This document shows, in pieces, positions 1 through 7,469 of a stretch of DNA of 21,503 nucleotides. The notes beneath the pieces were generated by a model. It saw only the letters and a program-made list of their open reading frames with translations, was not told the DNA's origin and searched no databases. Each line of letters opens with the position of its first letter. Positions within the stretch are counted from its first letter, which is position 1. The position numbers and the translations under genes are program-made. The stretch is from SCUN01 sp964343975 (lineage in GTDB: Bacteria > Acidobacteriota > Vicinamibacteria > Vicinamibacterales > SCN-69-37): positions 1 to 21,503 of the forward strand of contig CAYFLU010000040.1 of assembly GCA_964343975.1 (NCBI GenBank). The letters are read 5' to 3'.

Positions 1-268
1 GATGGCCGCCCGGATCGAGCTTCACGCGGAACCGCATCTGCCCGTTGTGCTGCAGATGATTCGCCGTCTCAACGCCCGCCGACGTGTCGATGTAGCGATA
101 GCGGGCGGCGACCGTGAGCGCCTGCATCTCGAACCACGGCGCGGCGGCGGCGGTGGTCGGGGCTGGTGCGGTCGGCGGCACCGATGTGGGCGGTGCGGCC
201 GGGGCCTGCGCGCCGAGTCGCACGCTACAGCAGCACACCAACAGTCCAATCAGAATGCGTCGGGTCAT
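1..268 (-). CDS. Exported protein, possible outer-membrane beta-barrel (partial, runs off left edge)
   Basis: Reading leftward from the ATG at 268, the frame stays open to the window edge, giving about 89 residues with no stop. The N-terminus is a signal peptide: MTRR, then a hydrophobic ILIGLLVCCC stretch, ending near LGAQA. A Pro/Ala/Thr-rich linker follows (about residues 22-45), then alternating polar and hydrophobic residues around AARYRYID and QMRFRVKLDPGG. That pattern resembles the first strands of an outer-membrane barrel, but the rest of the protein lies outside the window, so this is inference. The gene is divergent from the ECF sigma gene and shares an intergenic region of about 120 bp with it, so it could be one of its targets. 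I do not recognise a specific family. Confidence 0.6.
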   Translation of the reverse strand, partial: MTRRILIGLLVCCCSVRLGAQAPAAPPTSVPPTAPAPTTAAAAPWFEMQALTVAARYRYIDTSAGVETANHLQHNGQMRFRVKLDPGGH

Positions 269-391
269 GGGTCGAATCTCCGGTCCTCGTTACCTGCCGT
301 TCCGGTACTCAGCCGGGTCTCTAGAATTATGGACTCGGGAAATGCCTCGGGGAACCTTTCCTCGCCTCCCGCCATTACCATCACGAGACAC

Positions 392-895
392 GTGACTGAC
401 GACGAGCTGATGGCGCGGTGCCGCACCGGGGGCGGCGACGCTTTTGCCGAGCTGTTCGACCGCCATCGTTCGGCGGTGTGGAGCTTCTTCCGCCGACGCG
501 TGCCCGACCCGCGCACCGCCGAAGATCTGACGCAAGACACCTTCGTGGCCCTGCTCGGCGCCGCGTCCCGGTATGAACCGCGGAATGCGTTCCGCAGCTA
601 CCTCTTTGGCATCGCGTATCGCACGTTGCTCGACGCGCGCCGGCGGGGACGCGTGCAGGCGCTGTCGATGGACGACGTGGCCGAGCCGCCAGGCTGCAGC
701 ACCGATCTCACGGCGGTGCTGGCCGTGCGCCGGGCGGTCGAGGCGCTCGACGCGATCGACCGCGAGGTCGTCTTGCTCCGCGAATTCGCGGCGCTGTCCT
801 ACGCGGACATCGCCGCGCTACTGGCGATTCCGCTCAACACCGTGCGCTCGCGGCTGTTCCGCGCGCGCGTCGCACTGAAGGAGCACTTGTCGTGA
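392..895 (+). CDS. ECF-family RNA polymerase sigma factor
   Basis: This is a sigma-70 family extracytoplasmic-function sigma factor of about 167 residues. It has region 2 (DDELMARCRTGG through AEDLTQDTFVALL, then FRSYLFGIAYRTLLDARRR) and region 4 with a helix-turn-helix (IDREVVLLREFAALSYADIAALL, then NTVRSRLFRARVALKEHL). Two starts are possible. GTG at 392 gives VTDDELMARC, a typical ECF N-terminus. ATG at 329 adds 21 low-complexity residues. A -10-like TAGAAT at 322-327 would place the transcript start downstream of the ATG at 329, and a GGAAC at 351-355 resembles an ECF -35, so I prefer 392. The stop overlaps the GTG of the anti-sigma gene (GTGA, 892-895), which implies coupled translation. 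The start is uncertain; the family is not. Confidence 0.9.
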   Translation: MTDDELMARCRTGGGDAFAELFDRHRSAVWSFFRRRVPDPRTAEDLTQDTFVALLGAASRYEPRNAFRSYLFGIAYRTLLDARRRGRVQALSMDDVAEPPGCSTDLTAVLAVRRAVEALDAIDREVVLLREFAALSYADIAALLAIPLNTVRSRLFRARVALKEHLS

Positions 896-1899
896 CGCAT
901 CCGTCTTCCGAGACCCTCATGGCGTGGTGCGACGGCGAACTCGATGCCGCGGCCGCCGCGGCGGTCGCGGCGCACCTGGCGGATTGCGCGACGTGCCGCG
1001 CCGTGACGGACGATGTCGCGGCGGTGAGTGCGCGCCTCCGCACGTGGACCGTCGAACCCGCGCCTGCGTCACTTCGACCGGCGGCGACCGCACCGGCCTC
1101 ACGGGGCACGCACCGCTGGTGGTGGGCGGCCGCGGCGGCGGCCGTGCTCATCGGCGTACTCGCCTCGGTGCGCGTGGAATGCGCGCCCGCGTGCGACCCG
1201 CGCACGGTGCACTTCGCGCTGCCGGGCCGCGGGGCATCGCCCTCATCAGTCTCATCAACCTCATCAACCTCATCAACCTCATCCGCCTCATCCGCGACAC
1301 CACCGCCGGCGCAGACGCTCTCATCGGCGTTCGAGGCGGAATGGCTCGCCCGTCCCAGCGCGGCGCTCCCGTCGGCGCCGGGCGCGCGCGTCACAGTGGT
1401 GATGTTCCTCGACTGGCAGTGCCCGGCCTGTCGCGCGGCCGAACGCGCCTATGCACCGGTCTTCGAGGAGTTCTCGCGCCAACAGCCGGGCGCGGTGCAT
1501 GTGGAGGTGCGCGACTACCCGCTCAACCGCCGGTGCAATCCGTATGTGCCGGTGGAGATGCACAGCGCCGCATGTGAAGCCGCGGCCGCCGTGCGCCTGG
1601 CGCGCCCGAACGGCACCGCGGACGCCCTGATCGCGTGGCTCTTCGCCAATCAGGAGCAGCTGACGCCGGCGGCCGTGCGGTCCGCGGCCGCCACGGTCGG
1701 CCACATCACCGACTTCGATGCGCGGCTCGCCGGCACCCTGCGCGAGGTGGCGAGCGATGTGGCCCTCGGGCATGGCGTCGGCGTCGGCGGCACGCCGACG
1801 TGCTTCATCAACGGCGTGCTCGCCCGCAACGACGGCGGCACCACGCTCTTCCGCCCGGAGGAGATCCGGCGCGCCATTGCGATCGAACTGAAAAAATAG
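892..1899 (+). CDS. Zinc-finger anti-sigma factor fused to a periplasmic DsbA-like thioredoxin domain
   Basis: The 335-residue protein has three parts. Residues 1-50 form a zf-HC2/ZAS anti-sigma domain with the H28-x3-C32-x2-C35 zinc motif and should bind the co-transcribed ECF sigma factor in the cytoplasm. Residues 76-93 (WWW then Ala/Val/Leu) are a single membrane helix. Residues about 150-335 are a DsbA/Thioredoxin_4-type domain on the periplasmic side, with active-site C177-P-A-C180 in DWQCPACR and the cis-proline at P302 in GGTPTCFING. The linker is Ser/Thr-rich and is encoded by 9-bp tandem repeats. C97 and C101 lie just outside the membrane and might be redox partners. Coupling to the sigma gene (GTGA overlap) supports a sigma/anti-sigma pair. 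Redox control of sigma release is an inference from the fusion. Confidence 0.85.
   Translation: MTHPSSETLMAWCDGELDAAAAAAVAAHLADCATCRAVTDDVAAVSARLRTWTVEPAPASLRPAATAPASRGTHRWWWAAAAAAVLIGVLASVRVECAPACDPRTVHFALPGRGASPSSVSSTSSTSSTSSASSATPPPAQTLSSAFEAEWLARPSAALPSAPGARVTVVMFLDWQCPACRAAERAYAPVFEEFSRQQPGAVHVEVRDYPLNRRCNPYVPVEMHSAACEAAAAVRLARPNGTADALIAWLFANQEQLTPAAVRSAAATVGHITDFDARLAGTLREVASDVALGHGVGVGGTPTCFINGVLARNDGGTTLFRPEEIRRAIAIELKK
1242..1295 (+). repeat. 9-bp tandem repeat, six units, coding for a Ser/Thr linker
   Basis: Six consecutive 9-bp units of the form CTCATCNNN occur here. Units 2-4 are identical (CTCATCAAC), the first ends AGT, and the last two are CTCATCCGC. They encode SSV-SST-SST-SST-SSA-SSA in the linker between the membrane helix and the thioredoxin domain of the anti-sigma fusion. 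The unit is a multiple of three, so copy-number change would alter linker length without shifting frame. Confidence 0.9.
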
Positions 1900-1979
1900 T
1901 TTTTTGAACTTTCGGTGCCTCGAACTGACACGAACGAACATCGCCCGTCGCCATGGTCGGTGCGGTGATTTTTTCCAAA

Positions 1980-2006
1980 TAAAACCACTCTCGCACGGCC
2001 CGATTA
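1980..2006 (+). promoter_or_regulatory. Candidate sigma-28 (FliA-type) promoter for the first chemoreceptor
   Basis: TAAA at 1980-1983 is followed by 15 bases and then CCCGATTA at 1999-2006. The FliA consensus is TAAA-N15-GCCGATAA, so the -35 core is exact and the -10 matches at 6 of 8 positions, including the CGAT core. It points at the chemoreceptor gene with a leader of about 80 nt. Sigma-28 control of chemoreceptors is common in motile bacteria. The call rests on motif match only. Confidence 0.45.
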
Positions 2007-2079
2007 GCCAACACATCACGTCAGCAACCGGCTCAAGGCCCTCCTCTGTGGATGGCCGTGTCGTGTGCGGCGCCCTTTT

Positions 2080-2085
2080 AAGGAG
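2080..2085 (+). promoter_or_regulatory. Ribosome binding site that decides the chemoreceptor start
   Basis: AAGGAG at 2080-2085 lies 8 nt upstream of GTG 2094. This spacing rules out the in-frame GTG at 2085, which overlaps the site, and disfavours TTG 2088. The protein therefore begins MKKLLWVN. Confidence 0.7.
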
Positions 2086-2093
2086 TGTTGTTT

Positions 2094-3611
2094 GTGAAGA
2101 AGCTACTGTGGGTCAACATCGTCTCCCTCGCCGTCGGCGTCGCGATGGCCGGTTGGCTGATTGTGGTCTCGCGTCAGGCGGCCGCCAGCGCAACGGACCT
2201 GCAAACGTTGCTCGCGCAGAACGCGCAGGCGGCGCAGGACGGTCTCGACGCCACGCTCGCGATGGCCCAGCACGTGCGGGCCTTCCTCGTGGATGCGAAG
2301 GCCAAGAACGAAGTCGACGAGAAGTTCGGCGCCGACAAAGCCTTCACCGCCGCCATCGATCACTTCCGCAGCCTGGCGCAGGAGCCGCAGACGCGCGCGC
2401 TGATCGAGGAGATCGCGAAAAACGACGAAGAGACGCTCGATCCGACGGAGAACAAGATCGTCGAGGTCGCGAAGACCAATCGCGCTGCCGCGATGGACAT
2501 GTATTTCAAGGATTATCTGGGCGCGCAGGCGGCGCAGCTGAAGCGGTTCCAGCGTCTCGAAGTCGACGAAGCCGGCCACCGGCTGGCGGCGGATGCCGCG
2601 GCGGCGACGATGCGCGCGTCAGTGACCTTCTGGAGCGCGATCGTGATCTTCTCGCTGCTCATCGCCGGTGTCGTCATCAACATCCGCGCGGTGACGCGCG
2701 CGGTGTCGGCCGCGGTCGAGAACCTCTCGCACGGCTCGGTGCAGGTCGTGTCGGCGGCGCGTCAGGTGGCCGAAGCCTCCCAGACGCTGTCGCAGGGCGC
2801 CACCGAACAGGCGGCCTCACTGCAAGAGACGTCAGCCTCCACTGAAGAGCTCGCGGCCATGACGCGACGCAACGCGGAAGCCGCGAGCCAGGGCGCGCAA
2901 TTGGTGGCGACGCTCGAGCGCGAGGCGCAGACCTCGACCGTGGCGCTCGGCGAAATGGTGTCGTCGATGAGCGCGGTGCGCGACTCGAGCCGCGAAGTGG
3001 CGAAGATCATCAAGACGATCGACGAGATCGCGTTCCAGACGAACATCCTCGCGCTCAACGCGGCCGTGGAAGCCGCGCGCGCCGGGGAAGCGGGCATGGG
3101 CTTCGCGGTGGTCGCCGACGAAGTGCGCAACCTGGCGCAGCGATCGGCGCAGGCCGCGCGCGACACGGCGTCGCTCATCGAGGCGTCGATCGGCCGCACG
3201 GACGCCGGCACCACGCAGGTCGAGCGCGTGTCGACGCTGATTGCGACACTGAACGACGGCGTCATGAAGGTCAAGACGCTCGTGGATGACGTGGACGCGT
3301 CGAGCCGTGAGCAGGCCTCGGGCTTCGAACAGATCGCCCGCGCGATCACGGAGATGGAGCGGGTCACGCAGACGACGGCGGCCACCGCGGAAGAAAGCGC
3401 GGCCGCAAGCCAGGAACTGAACGCGCAGGCTGAGTCGACCCAGCACGCGGTCTCGCTCCTCGAAGCCATCGTGGGCAGCCAGTCGCAGCCGAAGGCCGCG
3501 CACCGGCCGTCGCCGGCGGCGCGTGCTGCGTCCGTGCTGCGGATGCCTGCGCGTCGGCCGGCGCCGGAACCGACGGCTGAGTTTGCGCGCACGGGCACGG
3601 ACGGGTTTTAG
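2094..3611 (+). CDS. Methyl-accepting chemotaxis protein (HAMP-less), copy 1
   Basis: This 505-residue chemoreceptor has an N-terminal membrane helix (about 4-25), a periplasmic four-helix-bundle-type sensor region (about 26-175), a second membrane helix (about 178-199) and a long cytoplasmic coiled coil. The conserved hairpin tip that contacts CheA/CheW is present at about residues 308-346 (EIAFQTNILALN, AARAGEAGMGFAVVADEVRN). Adaptation-type Gln/Glu-rich segments flank it (TEQAASLQETSAS and TAEESAAASQEL). No HAMP domain is visible: TM2 runs almost straight into the signalling helices. The C-terminus ends TGTDGF and lacks the aromatic pentapeptide-like tail found on the other two copies. A candidate sigma-28 promoter lies upstream. 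Ligand unknown. Confidence 0.93.
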   Translation: MKKLLWVNIVSLAVGVAMAGWLIVVSRQAAASATDLQTLLAQNAQAAQDGLDATLAMAQHVRAFLVDAKAKNEVDEKFGADKAFTAAIDHFRSLAQEPQTRALIEEIAKNDEETLDPTENKIVEVAKTNRAAAMDMYFKDYLGAQAAQLKRFQRLEVDEAGHRLAADAAAATMRASVTFWSAIVIFSLLIAGVVINIRAVTRAVSAAVENLSHGSVQVVSAARQVAEASQTLSQGATEQAASLQETSASTEELAAMTRRNAEAASQGAQLVATLEREAQTSTVALGEMVSSMSAVRDSSREVAKIIKTIDEIAFQTNILALNAAVEAARAGEAGMGFAVVADEVRNLAQRSAQAARDTASLIEASIGRTDAGTTQVERVSTLIATLNDGVMKVKTLVDDVDASSREQASGFEQIARAITEMERVTQTTAATAEESAAASQELNAQAESTQHAVSLLEAIVGSQSQPKAAHRPSPAARAASVLRMPARRPAPEPTAEFARTGTDGF

Positions 3612-3646
3612 TAAGGAAAATCCTTAGCACCTCGGCCCGACCATGC

Positions 3647-3687
3647 CATGGGGAACGATGCGGATATACTCCGCATCGTTCCCCATG
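3647..3687. repeat. Perfect 18-bp inverted repeat with 5-nt loop spanning a start codon
   Basis: Positions 3647-3664 (CATGGGGAACGATGCGGA) are exactly complementary to 3670-3687, separated by TATAC. The last three bases of the right arm are the ATG of the truncated response-regulator gene. In RNA this would form a very stable hairpin that hides the start codon. As DNA it could be an operator or a cruciform. It is not followed by a T-run, so it is a poor intrinsic terminator. Confidence 0.9.
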
Positions 3688-4029
3688 CGCGTCTTGATTG
3701 CAGACGACCATGCCCTGATCCGGGCCGGCCTTCGGCTGTCGCTGCGCCTGAACTTCGACGAAGTGGAGTATCTCGAAGCGGCGGATGGCGCCGAGGCGGT
3801 CCTCGTGGCGGAACGCGCGCAGCCCGGAGTCACCATTCTCGATGTCGGCATGCCGAAGCCGTCGGGGCCCGAGGCCGTGATCGACGTCGCGAGGACGTCC
3901 GCCGCCCTCAGCCGGACCACGGCGAACGCGCCGATGCCGACCGTGAGAACGTCGTTTCTCCCGAGACTGTGCTCGCTCGCTGGGGAGAATCGACGGGACG
4001 GCGTTCGGACGCATACGGCAATTCCTTAG
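3685..4029 (+). pseudogene. Truncated NarL-type response-regulator receiver domain
   Basis: The first roughly 70 residues are a clear receiver domain: acidic pocket in IADDHALIRAGL and the phospho-acceptor Asp in TILDVGMPKPSG. After about EAVIDVAR the sequence no longer resembles a receiver. The conserved Ser/Thr and Lys regions and the LuxR-type DNA-binding domain are missing, and the frame ends after 114 residues at 4029. The remainder was not found in another frame nearby, so this looks like a gene fragment fused to unrelated sequence rather than a simple frameshift. ATG 3685 (MRVLIADDH) is the natural receiver start, but upstream in-frame ATGs at 3643 and 3658 exist. The perfect inverted repeat at 3647-3687 covers the start. 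It may still be expressed as a short protein. Confidence 0.6.
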
Positions 4030-4041
4030 GCCGTACATCAG

Positions 4042-4077
4042 GAACGGGCCGCCCGACTGACATCGGACGGCCCGTTC
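4042..4077. terminator. Hairpin between the receiver fragment and chemoreceptor 2
   Basis: A 15-bp stem (4042-4056 with 4063-4077) carries one mismatch and a 6-nt loop, rich in GGGCC/GGCCC. It sits between the convergent receiver fragment and chemoreceptor 2, so it can act in both directions. There is no clear T-run. Confidence 0.65.
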
Positions 4078-4090
4078 GCGTGTTCCCGAA

Positions 4091-5722
4091 CTAGAACTTC
4101 GCGTACGTCCCCGTATCCTCGAGCGGCAGCAGATCCTCCGCCGTCTTGCCGGGCGACGACGCCGTGGCCGGCTTCGCCGGTTTCGCACCGCGCGGAGTCA
4201 TCGCCAATACGCGCGTGCGTGTCTGGTGGACCGGCATCGGCGTGACCGCCGACGCCACCGTGCCCGGTTCGCGCACCGACATCGATGTGGACTGGCCGAT
4301 GAGCTGGCCGATCTCGGCGACGACAGCCAGCGAGGTCTCCGCCTGCGCGTTCAGTTCCTCGGACGCGGCGGCGCTTTCCTCCGCCGTCGCCGCCAGCGAC
4401 TGGGTCACCTTCTCCATCTGCGCCACCGCGTGGGCCACCTGCTCGATGCCCTGCGTCTGTTCGCCGCTCGCGGAGCGCACCTCGTCGACCAGGTGCTTCA
4501 CGCGCGACACGCTCTCGGTGATGGCGCTGATCGACGCCGCGACTTCGTTCACCTTGTGATTACCTTCCGTCGAGCGTGCGATCGACGCCTCGATCAACGT
4601 CGCCGTATCCTTGGCGGCCTGGGCCGACCGCTGCGCCAGATTGCGCACTTCGTCGGCGACCACCGCGAAGCCCATACCCGCTTCGCCGGCGCGCGCCGCT
4701 TCCACCGCGGCATTGAGCGCAAGGATGTTCGTCTGGAACGCGATCTCGTCGATCGTCTTGATGATCTTCGCGACCTGGTTGCTCGACTCTTGAATGGCCT
4801 GCATCGAGACCACCATGTCCTGCAGCCGCTGGTTCGACTCGCCCACGCGCGTGTCGACCTGCGCCATGAGGCCGCTGGCCTCACGCGCGTTTTCCGAATT
4901 GCGTCGCGCCATCGACGCCATCTCTTCCATCGACGCCGACGTCTCTTCGAGCGACGACGCCTGCTCGGTGGCGCCCTGCGACAACGTCTGCGCCGACGCC
5001 GCCACCTGACCGGCGGCCGTCACGACCTGCGCCGCGCCGTTTGACAGCGAGGTCACCGAGGCGCCGAGCACGCGATTCGTGCCTCGGACGATGACCCACG
5101 CGCACACGACCGCCGCGAGCACCGCCATCAGCGATCCGAACGCCACCCAGACGATTGACGACGACATCGACGCGGTGATCGCGGCGCCGGACTTGCTGCC
5201 TTCGCGCGCGTTGAACTCGGCCACCGCATTCGCCGACGTGATGATCGCGTCGGCAATCGGGCGATAGTCCTGTTCGAATTTGGCAAATGATGCCTTCGAG
5301 TCGTGCGTGCGGCTGAACGCCAACACCGCCTTGCGCCCCTCGACCCCCGCCTCACGGGCCGTTTTGAACACGCCGAACAGCCGCTGATCCTCTTCCGACG
5401 TGATCGTCTTCTGGTACTCCGCGATCAACGCGCCATTCGCCTCGGTCAGCGTCTTGATCCGCGCCTCGAGCGCATCGAGCCGCGCGGGATCCTCCGAGGC
5501 CATGTGTTCCATCATGAGCCCCGTCATCTCCAGGATGTTGGCCCGGATCTGCCCGAACTGCGTCACCCCCGGCAGGCTATCGAGCGCGATGTGCGACGCC
5601 AGCTCGTCCGCGTTGTTCAGCCGGCTGACCGCAAACGCACCCAACCCCACGATCACACTCACGCACACACCCAAACCCACTGCCAATCGCTTGGCAATCG
5701 TCCACGTCGACATCACGTTCAT
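4091..5722 (-). CDS. Methyl-accepting chemotaxis protein (HAMP-less), copy 2
   Basis: This 543-residue chemoreceptor has TM1 at about 12-31, a periplasmic helical-bundle sensor (about 32-188), TM2 at about 190-212, then the cytoplasmic signalling coiled coil with the same hairpin tip as its neighbours (EIAFQTNILALNAAVEAARAG). No HAMP domain is evident after TM2. The C-terminus is a flexible Ala/Pro/Lys linker ending in AEDLLPLEDTGTYAKF, shared with copy 3. The last five residues, TYAKF, keep the aromatic-x-x-F spacing of the NWETF-type tether that docks CheR/CheB in other receptors. ATG 5722 is preceded by GGAG; the inner MSTWTI start at 5713 matches copy 3 but has no ribosome site of its own. 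It lies 74 nt behind copy 3 with only a hairpin between, so co-transcription is likely. Confidence 0.93.
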   Translation of the reverse strand: MNVMSTWTIAKRLAVGLGVCVSVIVGLGAFAVSRLNNADELASHIALDSLPGVTQFGQIRANILEMTGLMMEHMASEDPARLDALEARIKTLTEANGALIAEYQKTITSEEDQRLFGVFKTAREAGVEGRKAVLAFSRTHDSKASFAKFEQDYRPIADAIITSANAVAEFNAREGSKSGAAITASMSSSIVWVAFGSLMAVLAAVVCAWVIVRGTNRVLGASVTSLSNGAAQVVTAAGQVAASAQTLSQGATEQASSLEETSASMEEMASMARRNSENAREASGLMAQVDTRVGESNQRLQDMVVSMQAIQESSNQVAKIIKTIDEIAFQTNILALNAAVEAARAGEAGMGFAVVADEVRNLAQRSAQAAKDTATLIEASIARSTEGNHKVNEVAASISAITESVSRVKHLVDEVRSASGEQTQGIEQVAHAVAQMEKVTQSLAATAEESAAASEELNAQAETSLAVVAEIGQLIGQSTSMSVREPGTVASAVTPMPVHQTRTRVLAMTPRGAKPAKPATASSPGKTAEDLLPLEDTGTYAKF

Positions 5723-5765
5723 TTACTCCATCCAGGTTGAGGCCGGCGGCATCCGGCCACCACGA

Positions 5766-5790
5766 ACCCGCCGGCTCCCCACCGGCGGGT
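5766..5790. terminator. GC-rich hairpin between chemoreceptors 3 and 2
   Basis: ACCCGCCGG (5766-5774) pairs perfectly with CCGGCGGGT (5782-5790) around a 7-nt loop, immediately after the stop of copy 3 on the minus strand. There is no T-run, so it may only reduce read-through into copy 2, which has no obvious promoter of its own. Confidence 0.55.
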
Positions 5791-5796
5791 GCCGAA

Positions 5797-7410
5797 CTAG
5801 AACTTCGCGTAGGTCCCGGTATCCTCGAGCGGCAGCAGATCCTCCGCCGTCTTGCCCGCATGCGACGAGGCCATGGCCGGCTTCGCCGCCTTCGCGCCGC
5901 GCGGGGTCATCGCGACGACGCGCGTCTTGCCACGCGGCGCGGCGGATGCGACCGCCATCGGAGCAGACACGGCGCGCGGCGCCGTGCCGCCGCCGACCAG
6001 CTGCGACAACCGCTGCACGACCTGCTGCGACGTCTCCGCCTGCGCGTTCAGCTCTTCGGCCGCCGCCGCGCTTTCCTCCGCGGTGGCCGCCGTCGTCTGC
6101 GTGACCTTCTCCATCTGCTGGAGCGCCTGCGACACCTGCCCCATGCCCTGCATCTGCTGCTGGCTCGCCTCACGCACATCCGCGACGATCGTGTTCACTT
6201 CCGAGACGCTCGTCGTGATCGCCGTGATCGAGGTCGCCACCTGCTCCACGGTCTGCGTGCCGTGCTGCGCGCGCCCGATCGACTCTTCGATCAAGCTCGC
6301 CGTGTCCTTCGCCGCCTGCGCCGACCGCTGCGCGAGGCTGCGCACTTCGTCGGCGACCACCGCAAAGCCCATGCCCGCTTCGCCGGCGCGCGCGGCTTCC
6401 ACCGCCGCGTTCAACGCGAGGATGTTCGTCTGGAAGGCAATTTCGTCGATCGTCTTGATGATCTTCGCGACCTTGTTGCTCGACTCGGTGATCGCCGCCA
6501 TCGACGACACCATCTCGGTGAGCGCCGCATTCGACGTCTGCACCTGATGCGCCACGGCCTGCACGAGTGTGGCCGCCTGCGTCGCCGCCTCCGCATTCTT
6601 CGTCGTCATCGACGCGATCTCTTCCATCGACGCCGAGGTCTCTTCGAGCGACGCGGCCTGCTCGGTCGAGCCCTGCGAGAGCGACTGCGCCGAGGCCGCC
6701 ACCTGCGTGGCCGCGGCCGTGACCTGCTCGGCGCCCGAGCGCAACTCGTTCACCGACTGCGAGAGCACACCCGAGGTCGAGCGGACGATGACGAACGCCA
6801 CCACGGCGCCGATGACCATGCCCGCGAGCACCATCAGCGGCACCCACAGCATCGACTTCTGCACTTCCTCCTCGATGCCGCTCGCATTCTCCTCGGCCGC
6901 CTTCACGTTCCACTCCTTGAGCGTGCGGAGCGTGTCGACATACCCCTTGATCGGGTCAGCCGCCTGGCTGCGATAGGCGGCCGTCGCCGCCGCCTCGCCC
7001 TTGGCTTTGCGGACCTCCATCACGGCGTTGCGCACGTCGATGTAGTGCTGGCGGGCGGACGCCACTTTGTTGAAATTCTCGCGATCGATCGCATCGTGGA
7101 TGGTCTCGCCGTATTTGGCGAGCTTCTCGTCGATCTGCTTCTTCTGCTCGGCAAACGTGGCCTCGACGGCGGCGATCTCGTCAGCGGTTTCCGCATGCAC
7201 GCCCTTGAGCAAGGCACCGGTGTTGCTCTCCACGAGCGTCAGGAGATCTCCGCTCAACTCGAGACCGGGCAACGCATCCAGCGCAATGGCGTCCGCATGC
7301 GTGCGGATCTCGCGGACCGAATTCACCGCGAACACACCGACTACCAACAGCACGGCCATCACGGCCGAAAACCCGACGATCAATCGCTTGCCAATGGTCC
7401 AGGTCGACAT
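5797..7410 (-). CDS. Methyl-accepting chemotaxis protein (HAMP-less), copy 3
   Basis: The frame is open from 7464, but ATG 7410 (MSTWTIGKRL) is preferred: it has GAGG 8 nt upstream and matches the MSTWTI N-terminus of copy 2. The resulting 537-residue protein has TM1 at about 10-30, a periplasmic helical sensor (about 31-186, divergent from copy 2), TM2 at about 187-209 and a cytoplasmic signalling domain with the conserved tip (EIAFQTNILALN, AARAGEAGMGFAVVADEVRS). TM2 runs into VIVRSTSGVLSQSV without a HAMP domain. The C-terminal AEDLLPLEDTGTYAKF is identical to copy 2. First gene of a minus-strand pair, with a candidate sigma-28 promoter upstream. It probably arose with copy 2 by tandem duplication followed by divergence of the sensor region. 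Confidence 0.93.
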   Translation of the reverse strand: MSTWTIGKRLIVGFSAVMAVLLVVGVFAVNSVREIRTHADAIALDALPGLELSGDLLTLVESNTGALLKGVHAETADEIAAVEATFAEQKKQIDEKLAKYGETIHDAIDRENFNKVASARQHYIDVRNAVMEVRKAKGEAAATAAYRSQAADPIKGYVDTLRTLKEWNVKAAEENASGIEEEVQKSMLWVPLMVLAGMVIGAVVAFVIVRSTSGVLSQSVNELRSGAEQVTAAATQVAASAQSLSQGSTEQAASLEETSASMEEIASMTTKNAEAATQAATLVQAVAHQVQTSNAALTEMVSSMAAITESSNKVAKIIKTIDEIAFQTNILALNAAVEAARAGEAGMGFAVVADEVRSLAQRSAQAAKDTASLIEESIGRAQHGTQTVEQVATSITAITTSVSEVNTIVADVREASQQQMQGMGQVSQALQQMEKVTQTTAATAEESAAAAEELNAQAETSQQVVQRLSQLVGGGTAPRAVSAPMAVASAAPRGKTRVVAMTPRGAKAAKPAMASSHAGKTAEDLLPLEDTGTYAKF

Positions 7411-7469
7411 CGCTCTACCTCGTCGCATGAGCCCATCAACCGCCCTAGTGCGGTGCTGGACCATGCGCA

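Noticed and set aside
351..376. GGAAC as an ECF-type autoregulated promoter of the sigma gene
   Set aside because: The -35-like GGAAC is present but no CGTC-type -10 is found at 16-17 bp, so I mention it only as weak support for the later start.
1891..1905. AAAAAA-TAG-TTTTTT at the end of the anti-sigma gene as a terminator
   Set aside because: Stem is only A:T pairs and includes the stop codon; no GC-rich stem precedes the T-run.
3611..3627. TAAGGA-AAA-TCCTTA inverted repeat after chemoreceptor 1 as a terminator
   Set aside because: Only six base pairs, AT-rich and without a T-run; too weak to call.
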